Both the position numbers and the translations under genes were made by a program. From the NCBI GenBank assembly GCA_009777845.1, contig WRLD01000007.1:1-64000 (forward strand): a DNA stretch of 64,000 nucleotides, in the 5' to 3' direction. This DNA is from Defluviitaleaceae bacterium (GTDB lineage: Bacteria > Bacillota > Clostridia > Lachnospirales > WQUN01). Positions 28,405 through 39,200 of this stretch are shown piece by piece (the stretch's first letter is position 1; each line of letters starts with the position of its first letter). The notes beneath the pieces are model-generated. The model did not search any database. It had not been told where the DNA came from and saw only the letters and a program-made list of their open reading frames with translations.

Positions 28405-28637
28405 TGTAGGGGACGGATTTATCCGTCCCGACCTCCGCACGCTCGTCAATTCGGGACGGACAACGCCCATTAACGCAGAGCATGGCAATTTTTGGACAGA
28501 CAACGCCCTGTCAATTTTGTGCATGGCAATTTTTGGGCGGATAACGCCCTGTCAATTTTGTGCGTGGTAATTTTTGGCGGACAACACCCATTAACGCAGA
28601 GCGTAGCAACCTCGGGACGGATAAATCCGTCCCCTAC
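28405..28637. repeat. Long family A element
   Basis: Begins TGTAGGGGACGGATTTATCC and ends with the reverse complement at 28637. The interior holds three degenerate tandem copies of a 45-50 base unit (ACAACGCCCTGTCAATTTTG and relatives), making it about twice the usual 115 bp. No gene. Confidence 0.8.
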
Positions 28638-28654
28638 AAAATCGTGCAGATTTT

Positions 28655-28732
28655 GCCGTTCGCACGTTTGCCATTCGCACGTTTGCCATTCGTGCGTGTG
28701 TCGTTCGTACGTTTGCCGTTCGCACGTTTGCC
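28655..28732. repeat. Five tandem copies of a 15-bp unit
   Basis: Unit GCCGTTCGCACGTTT with one to four changes per copy, directly after the family A element. Multiple of three, but no start or ribosome site is associated. Confidence 0.75.
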
Positions 28733-28784
28733 CTACAAACCCTCGTTTTCCCACCTTGAACGGATTTTCCCACTTCCCACAAAT

Positions 28785-28865
28785 TTTACCACGAACGAAT
28801 CCGTTAAATCCGCGGAAATCCGCGTTCCATCAGCTTTTAAATCAGCGAAAATTAGCGTTCCATAA
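28785..28865. repeat. Family B fragment
   Basis: CACGAACGAATCCGTTAAATC, cut here to its key words, and CGCGGAAATCCGCGTTCC; half of a family B unit. The remainder up to 29045 is AT-rich leader sequence with a possible promoter TTGACT-16-TAACAT near 28928-28955. Confidence 0.55.
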
Positions 28866-29045
28866 AGGCGACCACGCCCCTTTGTAAGAAAACTGTAAAA
28901 AAAGTTTTTCAAATCCCTTAAAAACAATTGACTTGCTTCGACAATGTGATAACATATGAGGTAACATATCATAATTATTTTAAGAAGCCATTCCCATAAC
29001 CAAGACGAGGGGAAAGACTTCTAAAGAATAGGGAGGCGTTTGTTA

Positions 29046-29891
29046 ATGAAACAGGAAAGACTGGCACTAAAAGGCTTTATCGCAATGCTTGCCGTCGTGG
29101 CGGTTGCCGCGGCAATGTTTTTTGTCATTAGCACCACCACAGTACCTGTATACGCAGGTGCAAACGGCACTGTAAGAGTAACCATGCCCAACTTTGAAAC
29201 AGGCATGGACACCGCAGTAACAAATTTACAAGCGGCAATCACCACCGCCAAGGCTAGACTAGCCGAAACAGATGTAGCCACCACTGGCGCAGGCACTCCC
29301 TCAAGCAGATGGTGGGCGCCGCAAGCAGTACACAACCCACTTATCGAAAAAATAGCCGAAGCAGAAGCAATGCTTACCATGGTAGGCTCTTTCCAACGCG
29401 GACAAGAGTTTGATGCAGTAGTCACCCTCGAAGGCAACACAGGCTTTGCAGGCATGATGCTACGCTTCGAGCTACCCGCAGGCCTAGAGCTTATCGGCGT
29501 TACCCCAGGCCCATTGTTTGCGAACCAAAACAACTTTGAAGCCCCCTCAGATTGGCAAGCCAACTTTAGCGGCGGCGCATGGGTAGCTCCTTTCACCATC
29601 GACCCCGCTAAAACGGGCACAGTCGTAATAGGTCGCGGCGGCGACAACAACATCACAGGCAACGGAACTCTCGCCACCCTTAGACTAAGAGTAACAAGCT
29701 CCGCCACAACTGGCTTAACAAACCCTGTTACTCTTACCTTTGGACACATGCAAGACGACCCCTACGAAGTACCGACCGCTGTCGCAGGAGGCTCAAACAC
29801 ACCGCTAACCATGTCTATCCAAAACACAACAATCACCAGTGCAAACGTAGGCACACAAGTAAACATCGCAAGAATTAACGTACGTAACTAG
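29046..29891 (+). CDS. Exported cohesin-like domain protein
   Basis: 281 residues from ATG at 29046 (GGGAGG upstream). Signal peptide/membrane segment at 10-37. A helical, Ala-rich spacer (about 45-115) is followed by a cohesin-type beta-sandwich: GQEFDAVVTLEGNTGFAGMM, RFELPAGLELIGVTPG, and the late strands ITGNGTLATLRLRVTS. Cohesins bind dockerins in cellulosome-type assemblies. The next gene on the same strand ends in a dockerin, which suggests the two proteins dock together at the cell surface. No other cellulosome gene is in the window. The cohesin call is from pattern; affinity is inference. Confidence 0.72.
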   Translation: MKQERLALKGFIAMLAVVAVAAAMFFVISTTTVPVYAGANGTVRVTMPNFETGMDTAVTNLQAAITTAKARLAETDVATTGAGTPSSRWWAPQAVHNPLIEKIAEAEAMLTMVGSFQRGQEFDAVVTLEGNTGFAGMMLRFELPAGLELIGVTPGPLFANQNNFEAPSDWQANFSGGAWVAPFTIDPAKTGTVVIGRGGDNNITGNGTLATLRLRVTSSATTGLTNPVTLTFGHMQDDPYEVPTAVAGGSNTPLTMSIQNTTITSANVGTQVNIARINVRN

Positions 29892-29929
29892 TACAAGCAC
29901 TACTGCTTCAAACGGTTTCCGCACGGCTT

Positions 29930-30105
29930 CGTAGGGAACGGATTTATCCGTCCCGAGGGGGTACGCAACGCCGTGATTTTGGGAATGTTCCATAATCGAC
30001 TGCGTTTCTATGGCTCGATTTTATGGAACACGGATTTTCACGGATTTACGCGGATTTCCCACGAACGAATCCGCTAAATCCGCGTAAATCCGCGTTCCAT
30101 TCCCA
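29930..30105. repeat. Family A half and family B block
   Basis: 29932-29958 is one end of family A (GTAGGGAACGGATTTATCC) without the partner end. 30022-30100 is a compact family B inverted repeat: ACGGATTTTCACGGATTTAC, then CCACGAACGAATCC, then AAATCCGCGTAAATCCGCG. Confidence 0.7.
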
Positions 30106-30129
30106 AACCTTACATTTCATTACCACCAT

Positions 30130-30235
30130 GGGGCATTTCCGCCCCACAGGGGACAAACCCCCACAAGGGGCAAACCGCCCCACAACGGGCATTTGCCCCA
30201 AGGGGAACACCCCACAAGGGGCAATCTCGCCCCAC
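30130..30235 (+). promoter_or_regulatory. Six consecutive GGGG...CCCC mini-hairpins in the leader of the giant gene
   Basis: Runs of GGGG alternate with CCCC: GGGGCATTTCCGCCCC, GGGGACAAACCCCC, GGGGCAAACCGCCCC, GGGCATTTGCCCC, GGGGAACACCCC, GGGGCAATCTCGCCCC, separated by ACA or ACAA. It ends 5 bases before the ribosome site. Could form small hairpins or, through its G4 runs, quadruplexes in the DNA or RNA. Confidence 0.6.
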
Positions 30236-30255
30236 CATGAGAGGAGATATTCAGA

Positions 30256-33200
30256 ATGGTCAAAAAGGCAACAATTCAACGCTTTCTTGCGTTGGTGCTT
30301 GCTATGGTTATGGCGTTATCGTCATTTACCTCGGTAGCCGTATCGGCAGAATACCCAAGCGCAGACGCAAACGAAGCGATTTCTCTCGACACTACATCTC
30401 CACCTGCCATATCTGTGCCGTCGGAGGACGACACTACCTCGCCGCCCTCGCTCAAGTCATGCGACTGCTTAGACCTATGCGAGTGTGAGGAATGTGAATG
30501 CGGCAGAGAGGACTGCGAGCTTTGCAACCCAGACTGTGACTGCGGCCTAGAGGACTGCGAAATATGCAATCCAGACTGCGACTGCGGCCTAGAGGACTGC
30601 GAAATATGCAACCAAATGCAAATAATAGACGGTATGTTCGTGGGTATAGCCCCCGAGCCTATCCTCTCTCACCTAGGCGGCGTGTACAACTCGTCGTTCA
30701 ACCTTAGCATATCGCCAGACCCACGCGCCTCTACATCTATCACACGTTTCCAAGTGGACGGCAGCGCGCCCACAGACTGCGGCGGCCCACGCAACACTGC
30801 CACAGGCAGATGCTACACACCCGACCAATACGTAATCTACAACCCCACCCTGTACCCATCACAAGACCTATGGTGGCCGCCAGAATGCGGTTGCTCGTGG
30901 ATACTAGGCGAGGGCGTTACCATTCCTATTAACTTCGACCCAGTATGGCGTTATTACAGCCCAATGTCCATGCACGGCGTAGGTAGAGCAAACCCAGGCG
31001 ACTGGAACGTGCCTTGGGCGACAAGATTTACTCCGTCTACAGCCTATGTATCACCAAACAACACGGAAGCAAACTGGACAGCAGGCCCAGCAACCCTTAG
31101 ACACCCCTCGGAAAGTGACCCAAATCAAGGGCAGGTATTCTCGGGAAGCGACACTCGCCCCCCTCGCGGTAACACAAGAATGTTACGCCAAAACCTAGAC
31201 TTCAATGGCTACTACACGCCTAGCCCTATCTACAATGGTAGAGTAATCCGCGCTAGGAGCTTTGACGTACAGGGTACGCCAGGCCGCATGACTACACAAA
31301 CCTATATAGTAAACGTACCAGCCGCTAACACCCAGGGCTACAGCTCCGCCATGTCATGGAGCGATGTACGCATATTCTCTATCGTACTAGACCCGCAAGA
31401 CGTTGTTCACCCCATCAGGGGCTTCTACCGCAACTGGGACAGAGGCTTTGACAACAGCTATAACGGAAGCTGGACAAGCAACAGCGCCGGTGTATGGACA
31501 CAAAGAACAGGTACAATGCACTGGGTACCAGGCAACTACGAAAACTGGATAAACCAAATACAAGCAGGTATGTGGGACGGCCGCACGCTATCGGGCGCAC
31601 AAGCCCCAATATTAGCACCAGGCGCAACCCACCCAGGCAACAACAACGGACAGGGCTGGGGACTTACCGTAAACCGCAGACCCAACGGCAGTGCGTTGGA
31701 CATGGGCGACCAGGACGGCTCCAGACCTTTGGCAAACATAGAGGTATATAGCGAAGCCGCCCAAACCACAGACGCGAATCGCCTAGTAAACCAAACCGCA
31801 CGCGTATGGACGTTTGGTAACTGGTCGAGAATGTTACCTCTACGCTCCATTCGCGTAAACTTTAACCAAGGCGCAGGCGATGTCGTAGGTGTGCCAGACC
31901 TTATTCCAAACACAAGACGACATTACTATGCTTCCAACGAACGCCTAGGCAACTTCAGACACGTAAACCTACGTCAGTCAGACGTAGAGGGTACAGACCT
32001 GCGCGACCCGCTGTCCATGATTCTTTCACAGCCGCTACGTCCGACTGTACAAAACGCTACATGGACGGCAGTATTCATTAACGGTGAGTTCTGGGGCATG
32101 AACAACATGCAGGCTCACAGACATGAATATCTAGTAAGCCAAATCTTCAATGTACCCACAAACATGGTACAGCTAGAAGACGAAGGCATGTTTATGGATT
32201 TAATGCTTCAGCATGTTATACACTCGGGAACGCTATCCACGAATGCGACAACATGGTCTGGCCGCGGAGTAAACGTAGACAACTCTACGTCTACCTCAGG
32301 CACACGCAGAACAGCTCTAGGAGCTAACGGCTACGCAAGAACCACGCCATCAGGCGCAACCCACCTAACAAAGGAATGGTACGACCACCTCAATACCATA
32401 TTCGATATGGACGACCTAATCGACAACTTTATTGTAGCCGTTCACTTTGAAAACTGGGACTGGGTAGACAATAACGTGGCTATGTGGAGAACCACCTCGG
32501 TAATACCAGGCTCTTACGGCGGCGACGGCAGATGGCGCTTTATTGTACAAGACTTCGACAACGCTATTTTCCACGGCGCAAACAACATGCTAGACTTCTA
32601 CACCGCTATGACTAGCGCCGCATGTCGGGACAAAGGCTGCGGCTGCGCCCAAAACGGCGATATTCAGCGCGGACATGCAACCAATCCTCGCGCATCTTGG
32701 ACTACCGCCCAACAATTAACGCATAGGGGCGAGGTATTCCACCCGAACCAAGCGGGCTTGCCCATGGACATCATGGTAAACAACCCCACGTATAGACGGG
32801 CAGAGAACGCGGCTCGCGTTTACCGCGTATTGCTACAAAACCCATACTTTAGAAACCACTTTGCGGCGCGCTATTCCACCTACAGCGGTACGGTATTCCA
32901 CCCAACCCGCGTACAATCTGTCATAAACGACCAAGTAACCCGCTCAAGCCGAGGCGGTGCTAGCCCTGTACTAGGCAGACACCACAGACGTTGGGGTCTA
33001 ATGACCGAATCGGTAGAGCTAGGTAACGGCGGCTGGGGGCCATTGCTTGCTCCTTGGGTAGGAACAAACGCACAGCGTACAGCTAGCGAAACTAGCCGTG
33101 TTAATTTGTGGCTCGGCACTTCTACTGGCCGCTGGGAGCCGCATACACTACGCGCCCCTAACGGAACAGTAGGCGACCCGAACACAGGCAACCCACCGTT

Positions 33201-36200
33201 CCCAACTAACTCAAGACTAAGAAGTCAACAAAACGTACTATTCCTACGTGCTTCTTATGCGGCGGCAAGCAACGATTCACAAAACCAAAACGCTATCGAG
33301 CATATGCGTCATTATTTCTCAAGACCTACTACTCCTAGTGGCAACACACCTATGCCTAGTGGGCTAAACGGCACTACCTCCGGCCCTTGGTATCGTGAAA
33401 ACGTACCCGGCCCAAGTGCAGGCTTAGGTAGCACAGGCGCAAACGTACGCATTAGTTGGAACGTAACAGGCGGCCCAACTGGCGATGCCGCAGACGGTAA
33501 GGTCGGCTGGCTAAGCGTAGGCGGAGCGGAAATTCGCCGTGACCTCTTTGTTGCTAACGATGCAACATGGCCGTTTGGCGGAGCTTTGCCGTCTGGCTTA
33601 GGTAGCGACTTCACCACCTTCCAACCAGGCGCATTTAGTGCTAGGTATCTACAAAACATGCCTATAGAAGTTAAAGCCTCTGCGCTTCCTGGCTTTACGT
33701 TCTCGAACTTTAGTATAACTGGCCCAACTGGCACAAACGCACCAAGAGTGTATGTAGGCGGTACTCTAAGCGAGAACGGTATGAGTATCACTGGCGGTCA
33801 ACAAATCACAAGCCTTACCAACATCAACCAAAGCGATACAATCTGGCTTATCCCAGGTACTGGCGGAACAGGCACAAGCACCACAGGCGCAATTACCGTC
33901 ACCGCCAACTTCACCAACGCCCCAGCAACCGCTATTATCCACCAGGTATACGGTAACGGCGGCGAAGGCTCTAACGCTGTTTCGCACGGCTTTATCGAGC
34001 TATACAACCCAACGTCATCACCTATAAACCTTACAGGTCAAAGCCTACAGGTACAAATTTCCACCGAAGCGTCCCAAGCCTCGGGCAATGCTCCTGCATG
34101 GAACGTATTTCCGCTAAGCGGAACTCTAGCGGCAGGTCAGTCCTATCTCGTAGTAAGCAACAGGGGCGTAAACACCAACGCAGACCCCAACGAGGGACAC
34201 GTACCGCGCTATATTATCCCATCGTCACAAATCTCCACCGACAGAACATGGGATTTAGAATTTAGCAACCGCAATATGTCCGTAGCCCTAGTAAACGGCA
34301 CAACCGCGCTTCCTGCTGTTCTTCCCCAAGGCGGAGCGGCAAACGTCTACGACCTAGTAGGCGTAGTAAACTCAATCGGCTCGGACAGAGCGTACAACTT
34401 CTGGGGCGCGAGCGCGGCACACAGTATTTCACGCCAAAGAGCAGTTCGCCGCGTATGGGCAGGAAATACCCCCGCAAACCAAAGGAACAACTATCTTGAC
34501 TTTATGGAAGTACACTACGGCGAAGCAAACCGCGGCGAAATCGAGTTCTACAAGCCGCAGCACGGCGCACGGCAAACCTTCTCAGGCACGGCTAGAGCTG
34601 TAAGCGTAGTCGGCGGCGCAGGCGCGAGGGTATTCCCCACGTCTGTAAGAGAAAACGAAACCGTAGGCTTCAACGCAGGCAGAGCGCCCATAGGCAAGGT
34701 ATTCAATGGTTGGACGGCTACAGGCGGAGTAACAATCGTCAACCCAAATAGCCAAAACGATGCGTACTTTGTATCACCTGGCGGAAGCGGCGCAATCACC
34801 GTTACCGCAAACTTTGCCGACCTAAGCGTGGGCGATTCAATCGTGATTAACCAAATATTCGGGCAGGGCGGGCCTTCTCGCGCAGACGACGGCAGACCCA
34901 CTTCTGAAAACTCCGTTTCTCACGGCTTTATCGAGCTACGCAACCCCACAGGCCGCAATATAAGCCTTGGCGGAATGTCACTACAAATAATGAACGACAA
35001 TGACGGCAACTGGCGTTCGCTAACTCTGCCAAACCGCTTTGTCGAACCAGGTAAATCCTTCCTTATCGTAAGCACAGACTGGGCTATCACAGCCGCGGCG
35101 CAACACTCCACGGGCCATGTACCTCGCCTAATCCTCACTGACTGGGATTTCGAGTGGAGCCAACGCTTTAGTAACTCGGCTATGTCTGTAGCACTAGTAA
35201 CAGGCACAAGCTCCTTGCCAAACGAAATGAACCCCGCGGCGTGGAATCGCGTACTAGACATGGTAGGCGCAAGAAACAGCTCTAGCAACAATATGCGCCA
35301 CTTCCTAGGTGAAGCTCCTGCGGAAAGCATATCAAGACAGCGCGCTGTACGCCGTGTAGCCAACACAATGAACAACGTAGACGACTTTATAGAAGTAGAC
35401 TACAGGCTAACAGGCACGACAGATGCACAGCTAGAACAGCTACGCCCACGCCACCATGGCGCGCCTGGTGCGAGCCAGTCGGTAACGATTGTAGGCGGAG
35501 GTATGATTGGGTCGGGTGCTGCACCTAGCCAAAATGTAGGGCTATACGAAACTGTATCTATCTATGCAGGTTGGAACGGGCCAAGTAACTTTGTCCGTTG
35601 GTCTGTACTAGAGGGCGATGTAACTCTTGCTGACCCATTATCACCCGAAACTACCTTTGGAATGGGTAGTAGCCCAGTAGTAATTAGGGCTATTTGGGAC
35701 GATGAAGATATTGAAATAGTCCACACATCTGACCCATACGATATAGTATTTGAGTATGTGCCACCACCATCACCATATATCTTCGACCTGCAAGAACACC
35801 TTGCACCGCTACCCAACGGCGATATTACAAATGGCACATCACACCTAATCCGTACCCACGAGGAGGCAATTGTGCTAACCGTAGGCGGCTCTGGTACAAG
35901 CCGTAACGTAACGGTACAACGTAACGTAGTGAACGCAACCCGCGGTATCGTTTTGCGTAACGTGCCTTTCCAAGCAGGCGACGTATTAGAAGTAAGAGGT
36001 AACGTAATTCAAGTTGCGGCTTCTAACAATATGCGCCTACAGCCAAATGGTAGCCCAATAACTACCGTTGTGCCTGTAAATAATGACGAACCCAATGCAA
36101 ACGTGGGAATAGCTCAACGTACAGGCGGAGGTAACGCACAAACAGGGGCATTTACCTTGACGTATACAATACCCGCAGCAATTGCTCCGCAATTAGCAGC

Positions 36201-39200
36201 AAATGGTATTCGTATTATTATTAACTCGTCTAGTGGTGCAGCTGCCACAGGTACGTTCAGAATAGACGATATGACCGTATTACGTCCCTCTCTCATGGGT
36301 GCTTCTGAGGACGAAGCAGTGATTAGCGGCTTCTCGCTAGTTGACGAGAGCGGCGAGGTAGTCTACTCAACGAATGACGTAAGCTATGACGAGGACGGAC
36401 AAATCGTCACAGGCTTTGCCGAGTATTCTATTTCCCCATCTACCGTACCAGGCGTATACCCCAACCTGCCAATCGAAACAAGCACACTATTTACTACTCT
36501 GCCAACCGTACTAGCGGACGGTGTCGCGCTTCCTGTTTCTCGCTACAACTGGTATATTTCGGACTTTGGCGGTTCATTCCTTTCACCAACAGTAGTAACA
36601 TTTAACGCTACAAATACAGCCATAAGGTCGTCCTTAGGTGGTACAGCACGCGTACGCTATCAAGTATTAGGCGAAAGCACTGTAGTTGACCCTGGAAGAA
36701 GTAACCTTGCTGTAAGCGGCGGTACTTCTAGCCCAAATAGCACCTCTATAGAAGTAGGCTCAACCGTAACACTAACCGCCAACACACCACCTACAGGTCA
36801 AGTGTTCTCACACTGGTCAGTAGTAAGTGGGCCTACAGGCTTTACTATCAGAGATTCGCACAAAGCAACTGGCGCATACTTCAACATGCCAAACGCAGAC
36901 GTAAGCGTAACCGCCAACTTCACCTCACAAACACTCAACTCAGCCATACCAATTGTTATTAACCAAATTTACGGCTCTGGCGGTCAAGGTGAAAACTCTG
37001 TTTCTCACGGCTTCATAGAGCTACGCAACCCCACAGGCTCTGCCGTACAGGTTCACGGCTATTCACTGCAAATCGCCAACGGCCCTGCCGCCACCTCATG
37101 GACGGTTATTCCTATCCCGAACATGACTATGGCAGCTAACTCATCGTACCTCATCGTAAGCACGGCATGGTCTAAGACTTCCGTGTCTGACGGTCATATT
37201 CCTCGCTTGATTTTGAGCAACTGGGACTTACCCACAGAGGTACAATTTAACAACAATAACATGTCCGTGGCGCTAGTAAGCGGCGCGACACCACTTACGG
37301 CACAGGTAGAATGGTCACGCGTGGTAGACCTCGTAGGCGTATACAACGATATGCCAGACGACACCTTGTTCTACCTCGGCTCCGGCCCTGCAAGGCAGAT
37401 TTCACGTCAGGTAGCCTCACGCCGTATCTCTGGCAACACACGCAACAACGCGGCAGACTTCGAGCCTATCGACTACAGACTGCCCACAGGCGACACTACG
37501 CCAAACGTAGACAAATCCGCCAACGGTATCAACAACACGCGCTTTAACGTGGTACGTCCGCGTTCGAGTGCAGGCGACCTCACCCCACGCGCAGTAAATG
37601 TAAACAGTGAGGGCGCAGGAGCAAGGTCTAACCCTGCAAGCGTAGTACAGGGCGCGACAGCTACCTTGTACGCAGGCGCACCATTGGCAAACCGCGTATT
37701 CACCAACTTCACAAGCACAGGAATAACCATAACCAACTCCACCAATGGCTCTGCCGCTACCTTTGTAACACCTGCTGGCTCTGGAGCAATCAACGTAAAC
37801 GCCAACTGGTCGAACTTCAACACGTCCATGATGGCACCGCAGAGCTTGGTAGTAACACAGGTGTACGGCAACGGCGGTACTGCGGACGGTAACGCTGTTT
37901 CTCACGGCTTTATCGAGATTTACAACCCGACCAACGCTAATATAGCTCTCGGCGGTAAATCCGTGCAGGTTCAAATGAACGGCGTAGACGGCAGAACTGG
38001 CGACAACACAGTTGCTCCTGCATGGCAAGTAATTACACTGCCTGCTGGAAACCTCGCGCCTAGCTCGTCATTCCTAATAGTAAGCGATAAGGGCATTACG
38101 CCAGATGCGCGCCACGTAATCAACCCAAGCAGTATTGACTTTACTACACCGATTACGTTCAGCAACCGTAATATAAGCGTAGCAATAGTAAACAATACCA
38201 CACAGCTACCCGACATTCTAAACCAAGCAGCATACGGCAATATTGCCGACCTAGTAGGCGTAATCAACGAACAACCTACTACTGGTGTAGAGCAACGCGA
38301 CAGGCTGTATGCGTTCCTCGGCAGTGTAGCGGCAGAGCGTGTTTCGCGCTCCGAAGCGGCTCGCAGAACGTGGGTCAGCGGCGCGCTAGTAAACACGCGC
38401 AACAACGGTAATGACTTCCAGTCTGTAAGGTACGCGGACGATGCAGAGGGCATGACTAACGCAGAGGTAGACGTATATCGTCCTCGCGGTAGGAATGATA
38501 GCCCCTGGACTACCAATATAGCCATGTACGAGGTCACGACCACAGGCACACCCGCAGTAATTTCACCTAGCGGCCCGCAAATGGGCGGCAGAGCAATGAG
38601 CATAGTAGTAACCGCTCCTACAGGTCAAAGGTTCTCGGGCGGAGCAGGCGATGTGGTACAGGTAATGGGCGCAGGCTTGACCGTTACACTAGTTATAGAT
38701 GCAGACAGACGTTCTGCTACAGGCGAATTCTCTATGCCGTCCGCTAACGTAGTGCTTAACGTAAACCCACCGCTCGAAGCGTTGCCGCCGCTACTCGCAG
38801 AGTTTACCGTCACAAACACGGTACACGGCTCGGTAGGTACAGGCGCAGGCTCGTCATTTGCCGCGACGACTGGTGCAGGTACGCTTACAGCGTGGTCTAA
38901 CGGAAGCCAAATCCAAATCGGTACGCATGGCGCAGGCGCAACGGCAGGTACTGCCAGAACGCCAATTGTAATAAACAACGCCGCAATCGGTACGGCTGGC
39001 TGGCGTGGAGCTTCCACCGCCGCAGACGTAGGAAACGCCACCGCATACCAAGTGCAGTTCAACGCTACAGGCTTTAGCAACCTTACGCTTTCTGCTTCAC
39101 AAAAATCCACAGGAAGCGGCCCGTTGGCGTTCCAGCTTGCATACCGTACAAATACGACTGGTGCATGGACAATAATACCAGGCTCAAACGTAACGGTAGT

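Noticed and set aside
28346..28887. Small open frames in the 28.3-28.9 kb gap
   Set aside because: Built from family A, family B and the 15-bp tandem repeat; no start signals, no protein-like composition.
29000..29045. Riboswitch in the leader of the cohesin-like gene
   Set aside because: The leader is AT-rich with a strong ribosome site only; no c-di-GMP or other known riboswitch core was recognised.
37417..38603. Long minus-strand frames inside the giant gene
   Set aside because: Shadows of a well-supported plus-strand gene with continuous domain structure.
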